DNA from: Simmondsia chinensis
Taxonomy: Eukaryota > Streptophyta > Magnoliopsida > Caryophyllales > Simmondsiaceae
DNA length: 64,000 bases
NCBI GenBank assembly: GCA_018398585.1
Contig: JAGTTD010000022.1
Coordinates: 10,579,501 to 10,643,500, forward strand
Direction: 5' to 3'
Below, one piece after another: positions 34,262-45,689 of the stretch. The position numbers and the translations under genes were made by a program. Below the pieces are notes generated by a model that was given only the letters and a program-made list of their open reading frames with translations, ran no database searches and was not told the origin of the DNA. Within the stretch, counting starts at the first letter, position 1. Every line of letters starts with the position of its first letter.

Positions 34262-34420
34262 CGGCGGACCTGCTTCTCAGGTTGGGGGTCTTCGAAAATA
34301 GCCTCTCTTCAAGGTATCCCCATGAAGGGGAAAGGCTGTGTACATCTACCCCCCCAGACCCTGCTTAGGCGGGAGCCCTTGGAGGCACTGGGTTTGTTGT
34401 TGTTGTTGTTGCTGTTGGGG
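34262..34420 (+). promoter_or_regulatory. LINE 3' tail, template-recognition region
   Basis: This conserved tail also ends the LINE fragments at 6.2 and 59.9 kb and the 5S retroposon at 22.4-22.7 kb. In LINE/SINE pairs such shared tails are bound by the LINE reverse transcriptase to prime on the target. Role inferred from the sharing. Confidence 0.7.
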
Positions 34421-34425
34421 GGGGT

Positions 34426-34434
<9 letters not shown>

Positions 34435-34461
<27 letters not shown>

Positions 34462-34684
34462 GTTTTCTTCGCGGTTAAGAATTTTAACCACCCCTCTTTC
34501 TCTATATATACACCTGTATACACGCACACACAACACAACAACAAAAAACACGGGAAAAGAAAGGAGAAAGTGAGATGCGAGAGTGTTGAGGGGATTTTGG
34601 GGAGAAATATAATAATATAATATTCTCTCGTTTTGATACAGAAATACTTGTTATTTTACTTCAAGCATATTTGTTTTTATAACA
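34435..34684 (+). repeat. Right part of the interrupted 3' LTR
   Basis: Resumes with a (TG)n run and TTTTAACCACCCCTC, TCTATATATACACC, GGAAAAGAAAGGAGAAAG and GAAATATAATAATATAATA, all present in the 5' LTR. It ends TTTTTATAACA next to the ATTCT duplication. Confidence 0.88.
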
Positions 34685-34689
34685 ATTCT

Positions 34690-35031
34690 ATTGTCTAAAG
34701 CCATTTCATGGCCTATTTGGATATCATGTATGAGATGCTCCTTCTAAATATATATGGTGGTAAAATCATGAAGAATCAAAGGGAAAAATATGCAACTAAT
34801 AATCCATTTATAAAGCATTATGAACTTGTTTACGCGAATAAGATATGATGAGATAGGATTACACCAGTAAGATTCGTTGAAAAATTTAGCATACAAAAAC
34901 ATAGAAAGTCAATAAGTCACTAGAAAATTTACATCAGTTGATCAAATAGTATCTATGTCTATATTGAGGAAAAGTACATGAAAATGCACCTAAGACAACT
35001 CAAATAAGTCAAATTGCAAGCACGGCCTTAG
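34690..35031. other. No gene seen
   Basis: AT-rich spacer between the Copia element and the chromovirus. Confidence 0.4.
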
Positions 35032-35036
35032 CAAGT

Positions 35037-35452
35037 TGTTAACTTCCAATCCAAGAATTGAAGGTTAACCTTGTAGAAGAAAGAGTTAAGATTAGAAGAG
35101 AAGTGAAGGGGATGAGAAATAGAGAAGGGGATGAAAAATAGAGAGAGAATTTCCAAAGGAAAATCAAAATTTTCTTGATTGAATGATGAGATTAAAAGAT
35201 TTAGATCTATTTATAATAGATCTTGATACATTGCACTAAGACTCACCCTCTTAACCGACTTAACCAAATTTTGGCGCCAAAACTCTAGCTAGCCGCCACA
35301 TTTGACTTCTTTTGACCACTAACCGACTTTGGCGCTTATTTGGACTGCCAACTAACATTTGAATACAACACCCATACAACTCTAATGCAACAAGCGCATT
35401 ACAAGACCAATTACAACCAACAAGACCAACTAAAATTTAAGGATTCATAACA
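35037..35452 (-). repeat. 3' LTR of chromovirus
   Basis: Reads TGTTATGAATCC...GGAAGTTAACA on the minus strand. A TATAAATA box on that strand lies near 35212 (plus strand ATCTATTTATAATAG). Confidence 0.92.
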
Positions 35453-35499
35453 TTCCCTCCCCCTTGAGAAGCTCCTTGTCCTCAAGGAGAAAAGCATGG

Positions 35500-37095
35500 A
35501 AATTGACTCTTCAAAAATGCAAAGTTCTCCCACGTAGCAAAATTCTTGTCCAAGTTGCGCCATTGAACCAAAACTTCTGATTCAGCCTTGTCAGCTACCT
35601 TCACTCTTCTGTTTGCTTTAACAGCTACTGGATGCAGCTTTCTTCACCTGCTTTTTAAGTAATGATACTGGAACACTGGGTGAATGTATGAATTAAGAGG
35701 TAAGTCAAGTTTGTATGCAACTTTGCCAATCTTTTCCAAAATCTTGTATGGGCCAAAGAAACAAGCACTTAGCTTGACATTCTTCCCGACAGCCAAGGAA
35801 GATTGTCTATAAGGCTGTAATTTGAGGTAGACCATGTCTCCAACTTCATAATTTTTGTCTACCCTCTTTTTATCAGCATAGAATTTCTTTCTTACTTGTG
35901 CTTGGAGAAGATTGCCCTTGAGGACTTGCATCATGTGCCTCCTCTGCTGCATAAGTTCAGCTATTGTGGACTCAGATGAATGGGATTGCTGCAGCATAAA
36001 TGAAGTGGGAGGAGCATATCCCTATAGAGCTTGGAAGGGAGAAGTGCCAATAGATGCATGTACATGAGTATTGAACCAATATTCATCTAAAGAAAGCCAT
36101 CGGTTCCACTCCCTAGACTGTGAGAAAACCATGCTCCGGAGGCACTACTCAATACATTGGTTAACACGCTCGGTTTGTCCATCTGTTTGGGGATGGTAAG
36201 ATGAACTAAGTGCCAATGTGGTACCCAGCAGCTTAAACAATTCCCTCCCAAAATTGCTTGTAAAGATCTTGTGCCGATCAGATACAATGGATTGAGGCAA
36301 TCCATGTAACTTATATATATAGTCAAGGAAGCTTTTGGCCAACCTCTCTGCTGTAACAGGCCTTATGAGTGAAATGAAGTGGCTATATTTGGTGAAACGA
36401 TCCACTACAACCCATATGACCTCCCTGCTGTCAGACTTGGGCAAACCCTCTATGAAATCCATGCTAATATTGATCCAAGCTCCATCAGGAATGGGAAGAG
36501 GCTAAAGAACTCCCTTATACCTATGATCTCCCAACTTGGTTTGTCGACAAACTTCACAAGCTCTAACGTCATCAGTCACTGTCTTCTTCATGCTTGGCCA
36601 GCTGAAATAAGCTTTAACTCTTTGATAAGTACCCTCTACACCAGCGTGTCCTCCCGAAGCTGAATCATGTGAGGCCCTGACAATTTGATCCCTCAAATCT
36701 GTTGAAGAACCAATGTAAAGCTTACTCTTCAATCTGATGATGCCTTTCTGCACTGATAGATCAGCACTACTGTCATCCTTTTCTGCATTTTTCACCAAAC
36801 CTGCAGTCACACACTCCTGAGCAAATGAATCACCTTCATAGGACTTATAAACTTCATCCATCCATGATGGTAAAACAATGGACATTGCACAGCACAAGCC
36901 TTGTTCAACATCTTCAAATCTCCTCGACAAAGCGTCTGTAGCTGCATTTTCTTTTCCTCTTCTGTATTCAATAGCATAATCAAGGCCTAGCATCTTCATT
37001 AATCCCTTCTTTTGAATTCTAGTCACAATCTTGTGCTCTAAGAGGTGGTCAAGGCTTCGATGGTCAGTTCGAATAATGAATCTATGACCATCCAA
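35500..37095 (-). pseudogene. Chromovirus RNase H end, integrase and chromodomain-like tail
   Basis: One minus-strand frame with stops near 36502, 36145 and 36020. It covers the end of RNase H (FIIRTDHRSLDHLLEHKI, NAATDALSRR); the integrase zinc finger (SHDSASGGHAG, then CEVCRQTK); and the DDE core with all three acidic residues (MDFIEGLP, IVSDRHKIFTSNFG, YHPQTDGQTERVN). The GPY-like region follows (KFYADKKRVDKNYEVGDMVYLKL, FFGPYKILEKIGKVAYKLDLP). After a further stop at 35644 comes a short chromodomain-like piece (VLVQWRNLDKNFATWENFAFLKSQFP). That tail identifies the element as a chromovirus; in the clade it targets integration to chromatin marks. Confidence 0.88.
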
Positions 37096-37310
37096 GTAAT
37101 GCCTCCATTCTCGACTGCTAAAAGAATAGCCAAATACTCCTTCTCATAAGTCGACATGGCTTGATGCTTGGGACTGAGTGCTTGACTAAAATAAGCAATA
37201 GGCCTCCCTTGTTGAGAGAGAACAGCTCCAATACCTGACCCACTCGCATCTGTCTCCAGAATGAAAACTTCAGCAAAATTGGGCATGGTTAAGACCGAGG
37301 CTGCACACAT
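37096..37310 (-). pseudogene. Chromovirus RNase H, first part
   Basis: FILETDASGSGIGAVLSQQG, PIAYFSQALSPKHQAMSTYEKE and LAILLAVE carry the first catalytic Asp and the Glu of the retroelement RNase H. A frameshift near 37105 moves the following WxxYLxGxxF region into the next frame. Confidence 0.85.
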
Positions 37311-37385
37311 GGCTAACTTGAGAGCTTCAAAGGCTGCTTAAGCATTTTCTATCCACTTGAAGGCATCCTTTTTTAGGACCTCAGT

Positions 37386-38366
37386 TTAAGGCTTTGCAAT
37401 GGATCCATACCCTTCAATGAACTTTCTATAATATTCGGTCAATCCCAAGAATCCCCTCAATTGCTTCAAGGTCATGGGAGTAGGCCAATCTTGCATTGCT
37501 TGAACCTTGGAAGGATCGGTGGAGACTCCTTCATGAGAAATTACATGGCCCAAATACTCAAGCTTGGTCTGAGCAAACGAGCATTTAGACAACTTGGCAA
37601 AGAATTTGTGCTGCCGCATCACAACAAATACCTCTCTAAGGTGAATGAGACGATCCTCGTAAGAAGAGCTATATATCAATATGTCATCGAAGAAGACCAA
37701 CACTGATCTCCTCAAATAAGGCTTAAAGATGTTGTTCATAGCAGCTTGGAAGGTGGCCGGAGCATTTGTTAGACCAAATGGCATAACAACAAACTCAAAA
37801 TGCCCATGGTGAGTCTGAAAAGCAGTTTTATATATATCCGGCTCAAGAACTCTGTTTTGATGATATCCTTGCCTCAAATCAAGCTTAGTGAAGAAGTGTG
37901 CTCCATATAACTTATCAAGTAAGTCATCTATAACAGGAATGGGGAACTTATCTTTTATTGTTAAGGAATTCAACTGACAATAATCAATGCACATCCTTGC
38001 TGTCCCATCCTTCTTCTTCACTAGAATCACAGGGGAGGCAAAAGGACTGTGGCTTGGTCTAATGAAGCTCATCTGAAGCAATTCATCAACTTGCTTCTCA
38101 ATTTCTAACTTCTGAGCATGAGCATACCGGTATGGCCTGATCTTCACTGGATCAGAATTAGCTCGAAGTGGTATGGCATGATCTACACTCCTTTGAGGAG
38201 GAAGGCCCTTTGGCTGCTCAAAAATGTCTTCAAACTCTTCAATCAAAGCTTGAACCTCAGGCTGAATTACTGACTGAAGTTCTGCAGGTGAGATGACAAA
38301 CAATTGCCCAAGCCACTTAATTGCATTCTTCTTGAATTGACCATGTAAACTCTTGCCATTGATCAA
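37386..38366 (-). pseudogene. Chromovirus reverse transcriptase
   Basis: 326 codons open on the minus strand. Pre-RT region (GLPPQRSVDHAIPL), then RPYRYAHAQKLEIEKQVDEL, SPFASPVILVKKKDGTARMC, FTKLDLRQGYHQ, PFGLTNAPATFQAAMN, the catalytic FFDDILIYS, and CSFAQTKLEYLGHVIS with QLRGFLGLTEYYRKF. All main RT blocks are present with the YXDD-type Asp pair intact. Separated from protease by a frameshift between 38366 and 38483, and ended by a stop at 37386 in the connection to RNase H. Confidence 0.92.
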
Positions 38367-38482
38367 CCGCAGCTGGCCTTAATCAGAAATACCCTGCAAT
38401 GCGACCTTAGTGCCATGAACTTCAAAAGCAACTGTCATTTTATCAAAATCAAACACCACCGGATTGAATGATCTCATCCAAT

Positions 38483-40339
38483 CTACCCTGAGCACCATAT
38501 CACAACCACCCAATGGAAGAACTCTAAAATCAAAAGCGAATTGATGATCTTGCATAGACCGTTGGAATGCTTAGCACTTTTTTGAGTAGTAATGGAGTTG
38601 CCATCAGCCACCATCACAGCCAAAGGATGGGTCTTAGTCACCTCATGTCTCACTTTCTTTACCAATTCGGGGTCTACAAAGCTGTGAGTGCTTCCACTAT
38701 CAATAAGAATGGTAATGGAAGTCGTACCAGCCTTCCCCTTGATGCGAATGGTATTGTGAGCTCCATTCCCGGTCAAGGCTTTCATAGAGATCCCAATTTC
38801 ATCCTCCATCAACTCATCTTGTGAAGAATGCTCAGAACTGTCATCAATAGCTTCTGAATTCTCACTGTCTGAATTAACTTCTACTCATGATCCTCTTGCA
38901 GACATCAAAATTTTGGAATTGCATCTGTGTCCGGGCTGGTAAGGCTGGTTGCATCTGTAACATAATCGCACAGATCTCTTGTCAACAGCACGACCGGATT
39001 TGGAGCCTGATGCATCTCTGTGTTGAGATTTGAAGTTACTGCCTTTATGTTTACTCTTATCACCAGAAGTTACAATCGTGGCTTCAATCATTAGCCTTGT
39101 TATAAGCATTAGACAAAGTCTTAGGACCAATGGCCTTCACATGTTCGTGATCCTTGGCTTCAAACCACTAATGAAACTAGAGACATAATATGCCTCTGAA
39201 GCTTGTGAAGTGATGGATATCATACTAGCTCGTAGGTTCTCAAACCTTGTCATGTATTCTTTCACAGTAGTCGTTTGATACACCTTGTTAAAACTATCAA
39301 CTACATCACTTGTCTCCTCTTCTCCATAACGCTCACACAATTCTTCTACGAATTGGCCCCAAGAAAGGTTTGGTTTGCTTTTCAACACACTATAGAACCA
39401 CACCTCATGATCTCCATGTAGGTGCACTGCTGCCAACTCAAATTTTTCATCTTCACTTATGTTATAAAAATGGAAATACCGCTCAGACCTTCTTAACCAT
39501 GACTCGGGTTGTTTGCCATCAAAAGGCTCAATTTGCACTCTCGGTTGCATGTGAGCATTGCTCCTGCCACCAGAAGTAGCATCATTACTCACTGAACTTC
39601 ACTGATGATGCTGATCAGGTGGCCTATCCAGATGCTCGAAGTCAACGAATGAGTTTCTGTGGTGATCAACAGAATCTGGTGGTCTGGAATGCAGACCTGA
39701 ATTCTAGCCAGACAAAAGGGAATGAGCTTAATCTGTGGTTCGATTCTGAGCTCTTGCAGCAACCTCAACCTCTGGAGGTCGGTCATCAACTGATCTGATT
39801 TGAACTGAAGGTCCAGCCTCTGGTTGAATCAGAGGAGATTTATAGCCATTACTTTCTAAACTCTCAGTTCTGCTAATGTGAACTTGCAGTTGAACCACTT
39901 CAGCTGGAGGAATGATCTGACTAGCAGGTTTAAGAATCGCATTAACTGATAATTCACCTTGCTTCTTAATCTGCCCCGGCAAATTCATCAACTTAGCCTC
40001 AAATTGCAGCAATCGATCTTCATTTCTCTGGTCACTATCCATCTGTAACCGCAGCGCCTTAAGAAGCAAACGATCTTCAGCTTGTTCTATTGCTTGCTTT
40101 TGAGAATTGTTAATGTGATCATATAAGTCCTTTTGTGAATTGCTAATGTGATCATATAGATACTTAAGGTGATCAGTAGTAAGATACTGAACTTCCTTTG
40201 TAGCCTTTGCACCAGCAACATCAGCATATGACAAATCAGGACTAACTGCTGCAACTATGCTTGCACCACCAGCTCCCGATCGAGTTCTCACCCCTTCAGC
40301 CATATTTTGTTTATTTTTCTTTTGTTTTGCCAGCTTCAA
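38483..40339 (-). pseudogene. Chromovirus gag, zinc knuckle and protease
   Basis: A single minus-strand frame interrupted by stops near 39728, 39600, 39137 and 38885. It starts at 40339, or more likely at the inner ATG of MAEGVRTRSG at about 40303. A Gln/Asp-rich N-terminal region is followed by the gag core (VQIEPFDGKQPESWLRRSER, VHLHGDHEVWFYSVL, FVEELCERYG, EYMTRFENLRASM), the zinc knuckle CYRCNQPYQPGHRC near 38930, and the protease site ILIDSGSTHSFVD near 38700. Frames agree across 1.8 kb, so only stop codons break this part. Confidence 0.9.
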
Positions 40340-40377
40340 TCAATCAATTGATTGCTTGAACCAACTCTGATACCAAT

Positions 40378-40793
40378 TGTTAACTTCCAATCCAAGAATT
40401 GAAGGTTAACCTTGTAGAAGAAAGAGTTAAGATGAGAAGAGAAGTGAAGGGGATGAGAAATAGAGAAGGGGACAAGAAATACAGAGAGAATTTTCAAAGG
40501 AAAATCAAAATTTTATTAATTGAATGATAAGATTACAAGATTTAGATCTATTTATAATAGATCTTGTTACATTGCACTAAGACTCACCCTCTTAACCGAC
40601 TTAACCAAATTTTGGCGCCAAAACCCTAGCTAGCCGCCACATTTGACTTCTTTTGGCCACTAACCGACTTTGGCGCTTATTTGGACTGCCAACTAACATT
40701 TGAATACAACACCCATCCAACTCTAATGCAACACACGCATTACAAGACCAATTACAACCAACAGGACCAACTAAAATTTAAGGATTCATAACA
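40378..40793 (-). repeat. 5' LTR of chromovirus with adjacent PBS
   Basis: 416 bp, same ends as the other LTR. The next bases on the minus strand, ATTGGTATCAGAG, are a perfect Met-tRNA primer site. Confidence 0.92.
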
Positions 40794-40798
40794 CAAGG

Positions 40799-41773
40799 TT
40801 ACATAGCCGCACACAAAATCTTGGTGAGCCAAAAAACCCCTCAAAACTCTACAATCAGATATAGGCCATAAATTATATTCTTATTTCCATAGACATTGCC
40901 CATTTTTGAGAAAAACAACTAGGCTCTACCCATGAGCCTAACAAGATTTTTGCTTTAGTAGCAACATATATGCATAAATGAGAGTCTACAACAAAAGTTC
41001 CTAGGAAATATATGTATGTTGGCTAACATTCAGAAATATTTAGTAATATCATTCTTTTTCTTTTTTAAATCTTAATACCATACTTTTCCTACACTTCATT
41101 ATGTGGATCCTCTTTTTTCTTTTTCACATTAGAAAGGGACACCAGCTCTTGCAAAATAAGAGATGGGCTTTGAATCCATAGGTGGAAAAACCCAAAAAAT
41201 TGAGTAGAAATTAAGGCCGAGTGAAATACCGATTTTGAAGAGGCGAAATGAAGATTCAACCGTTAGACGTGAAGATTAACACAATAGGATTAACATAATA
41301 AAATCTCACCTACTTTACCTTGTCAATATTTGAGGGACGCCATGCACTGCAAGCTTAAGTTGGATCAGCCGAATGTCTATGGTAGCCATGATGTCCGCCT
41401 CGACAAACTTGTCGCTACTCCTTAATCTCTTCTTTCCTCCATCACAAGCATCTGTGTTTACTTTGACTCCTTCAAAACTCCTGAATTGCTAGTTGCCACA
41501 ACACCCTTATCATTCGCCCTGGTTAGACCACTCCTCACAACCTTGCTCTGAACCATGTGTCACTGGATAATTCTTCAAGTGAGTTACCTGCGTGCCACTT
41601 GGTATACACTTTTCCCAAAGTGACTAAGTCAGACAACCCAACTTCCCTAATCTAAGCTAGACTTGAGCTTGAGGTTAGAAAACTCATACATTAGGCACTC
41701 ACTAGCACTCAATCACTCACACTTGTAGAGCGACAAAAACTCTTACTATGAGCATACAAGAAGAAAGAAAAAG
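40799..41773. other. No gene seen
   Basis: About 1 kb between two retroelements. I find no coding domain or repeat boundary. It may be old intergenic DNA. Confidence 0.4.
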
Positions 41774-41778
41774 GATTT

Positions 41779-42427
41779 TGTTAGGAATATCCCACAAGTT
41801 TATGTAATTAAGTTATAAGTCTCGCCCTGAACAAGCCGATCGATTAGGGGGAATGTCCGATCGATCAGGTGTAGCGCTGGAGCATGAGAGCAACAAAGCG
41901 GGAGCCAATCAATCGGGATCGATTAGGAAGGGCTGATCAATCTGGAGCCTAAACACGCGTGACCTAATTCGCTCAGTATAAATACACCTTCAGGGTTTTA
42001 GTTTGAGGTGATCCAATCAAAATTAAGAGAGAGCTGTCGTCATTGATTTGAGAGCATTACGAGAGGTTAGAGGGAGTGATTCAATAATTCCCCATAGATC
42101 TCGTCCAGAGGAAGTGTCGATGTAATTCTTCTATTATTTATATTCAATAAAGATATCCATCTCCGCCCGTGGTTTTTCCCTTTTCGATTGAAGAAGGGTC
42201 TTCCACGTAAATCTCTGTGTTCTTCATTTGTTCTCTTTTGCCTCTTTTGATTACTTCTCTTATGTGTTATAGTATTTGAATCGAATCCAGCTCTGGGGTG
42301 TTAAGTTCTGCATTAAGGAGGTATTAATTTCCTAACAAATTGATATCCGAGTATATCAAATTTGTTCAAAATTTGACCTCACAAATTGGTATCATAGTAT
42401 ATCAGATTTGTCCAAATTACCTCAACA
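41779..42427 (+). repeat. LTR 1 of the family B dimer
   Basis: 649 bp, TGTTAGGAAT...CTCAACA. GATCGATC/GATCAATC-type sites in U3 (41838-41950), TATAAATA near 41979, AATAAAG near 42149. Two fossil PBS repeats occupy its last 90 bp. Confidence 0.9.
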
Positions 42428-42443
42428 ATTGGTATCAGAGCCC
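42338..42443 (+). promoter_or_regulatory. PBS ladder: two fossil sites and the functional PBS
   Basis: AATTGATATCCGAG (42338-42351), AATTGGTATCATAG (42384-42397) and ATTGGTATCAGAGCCC (42428-42443) are spaced 46 and 44 bp. Each directly follows a sequence ending in ACA (CTAACA, CTCACA, CTCAACA). Only the last is outside the LTR. The same ladder occurs at 44808-44913, and the first two steps recur in the third LTR (from 47276). Confidence 0.88.
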
Positions 42444-42464
42444 TATTTATTTCGATTTGGTACT

Positions 42465-44168
42465 ATGACGTGTACAGTTAAATCTGAATTCAAGAAGTTT
42501 GGTGGTCAAGGGAGTTTCAGTTTACGGCAGATCGCGTTAAGGGCCTCTTGACTCAGAGTGGCTTGAAGAAAACTTTAGACGGGAAAGAGAAGAAACATAA
42601 TAGTTTATCCGAAGCACAGTGGGAGGAGTTAGACGAAAGGGCTCTTACAGCAATTCAGATGTGTCTTACCGATGACGCTTTGACAAAAGTTCTGGAAGTG
42701 AAGACCGCTAAGGAGTTGTGGGAGAAATTGCAGGATATGTTCTATTTCAAGTAAGTTTCCAACAAACTCACAGTTAAGCATCGATTGTTCACGTTTCATG
42801 TGTCACAGGGTACGTCACTTAAGAATTATATTAATGAATTTAATTCGTTAATTCAAGAATTAAAGGAGCTTGATGATGCTCCTAAGGATGAAGATCAAGC
42901 TATGTTATTGTTATGTTCACTCTCTACTTCATATAAAGGCTTTGTAGAAAGCATGATTTATAGTGGTATGTCGTCTATTACAGTTGATAAAGTTAAAAGA
43001 AACCTACTGAGTAAAGAAATAGTAGATAAGGAGTTGTCAGACTCCGTTCAGAACTCATATTGTGGTTTATTTGTGAGAGAAAGAACTAAGAATAAAGAAT
43101 CTAATCATAGTGAAAACAAGTCTAGGTCTAAGTTTAGACATCAAGACCTATCATGTAATTGTTGTCACAAGAAAGGGCATATTAAGAGAGACTGTTACAA
43201 GCTAAGAGGAAACTAGAAGCAGATAACAGGTCTGACCAGAGATCCGCAGGAGCTAGTATTGTGGTTGAAGATGAGAATGATGGTGTTATACTGCTTGTGT
43301 CTGAACCTCAGTCCAATTTTAAAGATAGTTGGATTTTGCATTCGGGTTGCTCCTATCATGTTTGTCCCAATAAAGATTGGTTTTCCACGTACGAGTCAAT
43401 TCAAGGTGGAGTTGCTTTGATGGGCAATGATGCTACATGCAGAGTCTTGGGCATAGGAATAATTCGTGTTAAGATGTTCAATGGTACTATCAGGACTTTG
43501 GGCAATGTTCGTCACATTCCTGATTGAAGAATCTCATCTCTTTATGTACTCTTAAGTCACATGGGTGCAGGTACACAGCTGAAGATGGAGTTATAAAGGT
43601 CGTTAAGGGTGCTTTAGTTGTGATTAAAAGCAGAAGGGTAGGAACATTATTTGAACTTGTCGGTTCCACAGTTGCAAGATCAGTTAAGATATCTTCATCC
43701 TCATTATTGACAGAACTAGGTATCACAAAGTCAAGGCATTTGAGATTGGATCATTCAAGTGATAAAGGTCTGTCTGAGCACAGTAAAAGGGGCTCGTTGT
43801 GTGGTAAGTCTACATGACCGAAATATTGTGAATACGGCATTTATGGGAAGCAGAACAGACTTCGCTTTAAGCAATTCCTGACGAGCAGAGATTTCATGTT
43901 TGATGAGCCTTCATTGCTATCTCCACATAAGATGTCATCAGCTAGTTGTGATTTAGGTCAAGTGAATAAGCAATGGGAAGTTCAGTTTCAGTTAATTAAC
44001 ACAGTTCGGCAGCAGGTGACTGTTTCCGAAGACATGTCAAGAGCTAATTCAAAGAAGAAGAAAATTGGCATTGTTGATAACCACTCAGATATGTTCACTT
44101 CAGTGCTACCTAGCAGAAAGTTCAAGCATCACTCGAACTCAGTTATGTTTTCTGTTTTGTTTAGATAA
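42465..44168 (+). pseudogene. Copia gag-protease, unit 1 of the dimer
   Basis: From ATG 42465: gag start (KSEFKKFGGQGSFS), a frameshift, then TLDGKEKKHNSLSEAQWEEL and KTAKELWEKLQDM. After a stop, TSLKNYINEFNSLIQELKEL and the zinc knuckle CNCCHKKGHIKRDC (about 43160) end at KLRGN-stop. The next frame carries a serine-type replacement at the protease start (LHSGCSYHVCPN, with His for Asp) and MGNDATCRVLGIGII. Later frames give YGKQNRLRFKQFLTSRDFMFDE and IGIVDNHSDMFTS. The protease Asp-to-His change and several shifts show this unit is inactive. Confidence 0.85.
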
Positions 44169-44243
44169 CCCCAAGTGTGGGGTGTTTTGTGGAGTAGGTG
44201 GAGAAATTTTGCTTATATGTAAATTTGAGTCAAGGTGGAGGTT

Positions 44244-44897
44244 TGTTAGGAATATGCATCAAATTTATGTAATTTAGTTATAAGTCTCGCTATGAGTAAG
44301 CCGATCGATCAGGGGAATGTCAGATCGATCGAATGCAGCGCTGGAGCATGGGAGCAGCAGAGGAGGTGCCGATCGGTCGGGGTGCCAATTGATCGAGAAG
44401 GGCCGATCGATCCGGAGCCCAAACACGCGTAACCTAATTCACTCAGTATAAATAGACCTTCAGGATTTCAGTTTGAGGTGATCCAATAAAAATTAAGAGA
44501 AAACCGCCGTCACTGATTTGAGAGCATTACGAGAGTTTAGAGGAAGTGATTCAGTAATTCTCCATAGATCTCGTTCAGAGGAAGTGTCATTGTAATTCTT
44601 CCATTATTCATACTCAATAAAGATCTCCATCACTGCCCGTGGTTTTTCCCTTTTCATTTGAAGAAGGGTTTTCCACGTAAATCTCTGTGTTCTTCGTTTG
44701 TTCTCTTTTACCTTTTTTGATTACTTCTCTTTTGCATTATAGTATTTTAATGGAATCCAGTTCTGGGGAGTTAAATTCCGCATTAAGGAGGTATCAATTT
44801 CCTAACAAATTGATATCCGAGTATATCAAATTTGTTCAAGATTTTCCGCCACAAATTGGTATCATAGTATATCAGATTTGTTCAGATTACCTCAACA
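44244..44897 (+). repeat. LTR 2 (shared middle LTR) of the dimer
   Basis: 654 bp, same ends and ladder as LTR 1. It serves as 3' LTR of unit 1 and 5' LTR of unit 2; there is no target duplication at its edges. Confidence 0.9.
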
Positions 44898-44934
44898 ATT
44901 GGTATCAGAGCCCTGTTTATTTCGATTTGGTACT

Positions 44935-45687
44935 ATGAAGACTGCAGTTAAATATGAATTCGAGAAGTTTGGTGGTCAAGGGAGTTTCAGTTTATGGCGG
45001 GTTCGCGTTAAAGGCCTCTTGACTCAAAGTGGCGTGAAGAAAGCTCTAGACAGGAAAGAGAAGAAACCTGAGAGTTTATCCGAAGCACAGTGGGAGGAGT
45101 TAGACGAAAGGGCTCTTACAGCAATTCAGATGTGTCTTACCAATGTCGTTTTGACAGAAGTTCTGGAACTAAAGACCACTAAGGAGTTGTGGAAGAAATT
45201 GCAGGATATGATTTGTTTCAAATCCGTCTCCAATAAACTCTCAATTAAGCATCGGTTGTTCACATTTCATATGTCAGAAGGTACGTCACTTAACAATCAT
45301 ATTAATGAATTTAATTCGTTAATTCAAGAATTAAAGGAGCTTGATGATGCTCCTAAGGATGAAGAACAAGCTATATTATTATTATGTTCACTCTCTACTT
45401 CATATAGAGGCTTTGTAGATAGCATGATTTGTGGTGTTAGGTCATCTATTACAGTTGATAAAGTTAAGAGAAATCTACTGAGTCAAGAAAGAGCAGATAA
45501 GGAGTTGTCATACTTCGTTCAGAACTCAGATTGTGGTTTATTTGTAAAAGAAAAAACGGAGAATAAAGAATCTAATCGTAGTGGAAACAAGTCTAGGTCT
45601 AAATTTAGACATCAAGACCTATCATGTAATTACTGTCACAAGAAAAGGCATATTAAGAAAGACCGTTACAAGCTAAGAGGAAACTAG
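44935..45687 (+). pseudogene. Copia gag, unit 2, almost intact
   Basis: ATG 44935 follows the PBS closely and is a better start than any upstream codon, since it matches family A and unit 1. The 250-codon frame reads KYEFEKFGGQGSFSLWRVRV, EAQWEELDERALTAIQMCL, TKELWKKLQDM, TSLNNHINEFNSLIQELKEL, LLCSLSTSYRGFVDSM and TVDKVKRNLLSQE, a complete UBN2-type gag that assembles the virus-like particle. The zinc knuckle is CNYCHKKRHIKKDR, with the last Cys replaced by Arg. It stops after KLRGN because of a one-base deletion shared with unit 1. Confidence 0.9.
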
Positions 45688-45689
45688 AA

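Larger units (their letters stand above)
30246..34420 (+). mobile_element. RTE-type LINE, close to full length
   Basis: Inserted in the simple-sequence part of a Copia 3' LTR. It has a CA-rich 5' region (30246-31100), an endonuclease plus reverse transcriptase reading frame (31101-34018) and a 3' region ending in the conserved tail with GGTTGGGGGTC, AAAGGCTGTGTACATC, AGACCCTGCTTAGGCGGGAG, GGCACTGGGTTTG and (GTT)n at 34262-34415. The tail is the one carried by the 5S-headed retroposon. The target duplication cannot be read because the target is a TG/TA repeat. Several disabling changes make this copy inactive. Confidence 0.9.
25106..34684 (+). mobile_element. Decayed Copia element with a LINE nested in its 3' LTR
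   Basis: 5' LTR 25106-25483 and a 3' LTR starting at 30119 and ending at 34684, both TGTTG...AACA, flanked by an exact 5-bp duplication ATTCT (25101-25105 and 34685-34689). A polypurine tract AAAAGAGGAAG (30108-30118) abuts the 3' LTR. The LTR is 378 bp; its 3' copy is split after about 127 bp by a 4.2-kb LINE and resumes near 34435. The 4.6-kb internal region holds broken gag, pre-integrase, integrase, reverse transcriptase and RNase H pieces. After the 5' LTR comes CGTAATCAACACGAG, not a Met-tRNA site. Confidence 0.9.
35037..40793 (-). mobile_element. Ty3/gypsy chromovirus, near full length, decayed
   Basis: Two 416-bp LTRs (35037-35452 and 40378-40793) enclose a complete gag-pol order read on the minus strand. 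The PBS, complementary to initiator-Met tRNA, abuts the 5' LTR (minus strand ATTGGTATCAGAG, 40365-40377). A polypurine tract (plus strand CTCCCCCTTGAG) abuts the 3' LTR at 35453-35471. Flanks CAAGT and CAAGG make a 5-bp duplication with one mismatch. Equal LTR length and high similarity suggest a fairly recent insertion, but the coding region has two frameshifts and several stops. Confidence 0.93.

Noticed and set aside
34262..34420. Independent SINE at the LINE 3' end
   Set aside because: Continuous with the LINE reading frame and lacks a Pol III head or its own duplication.
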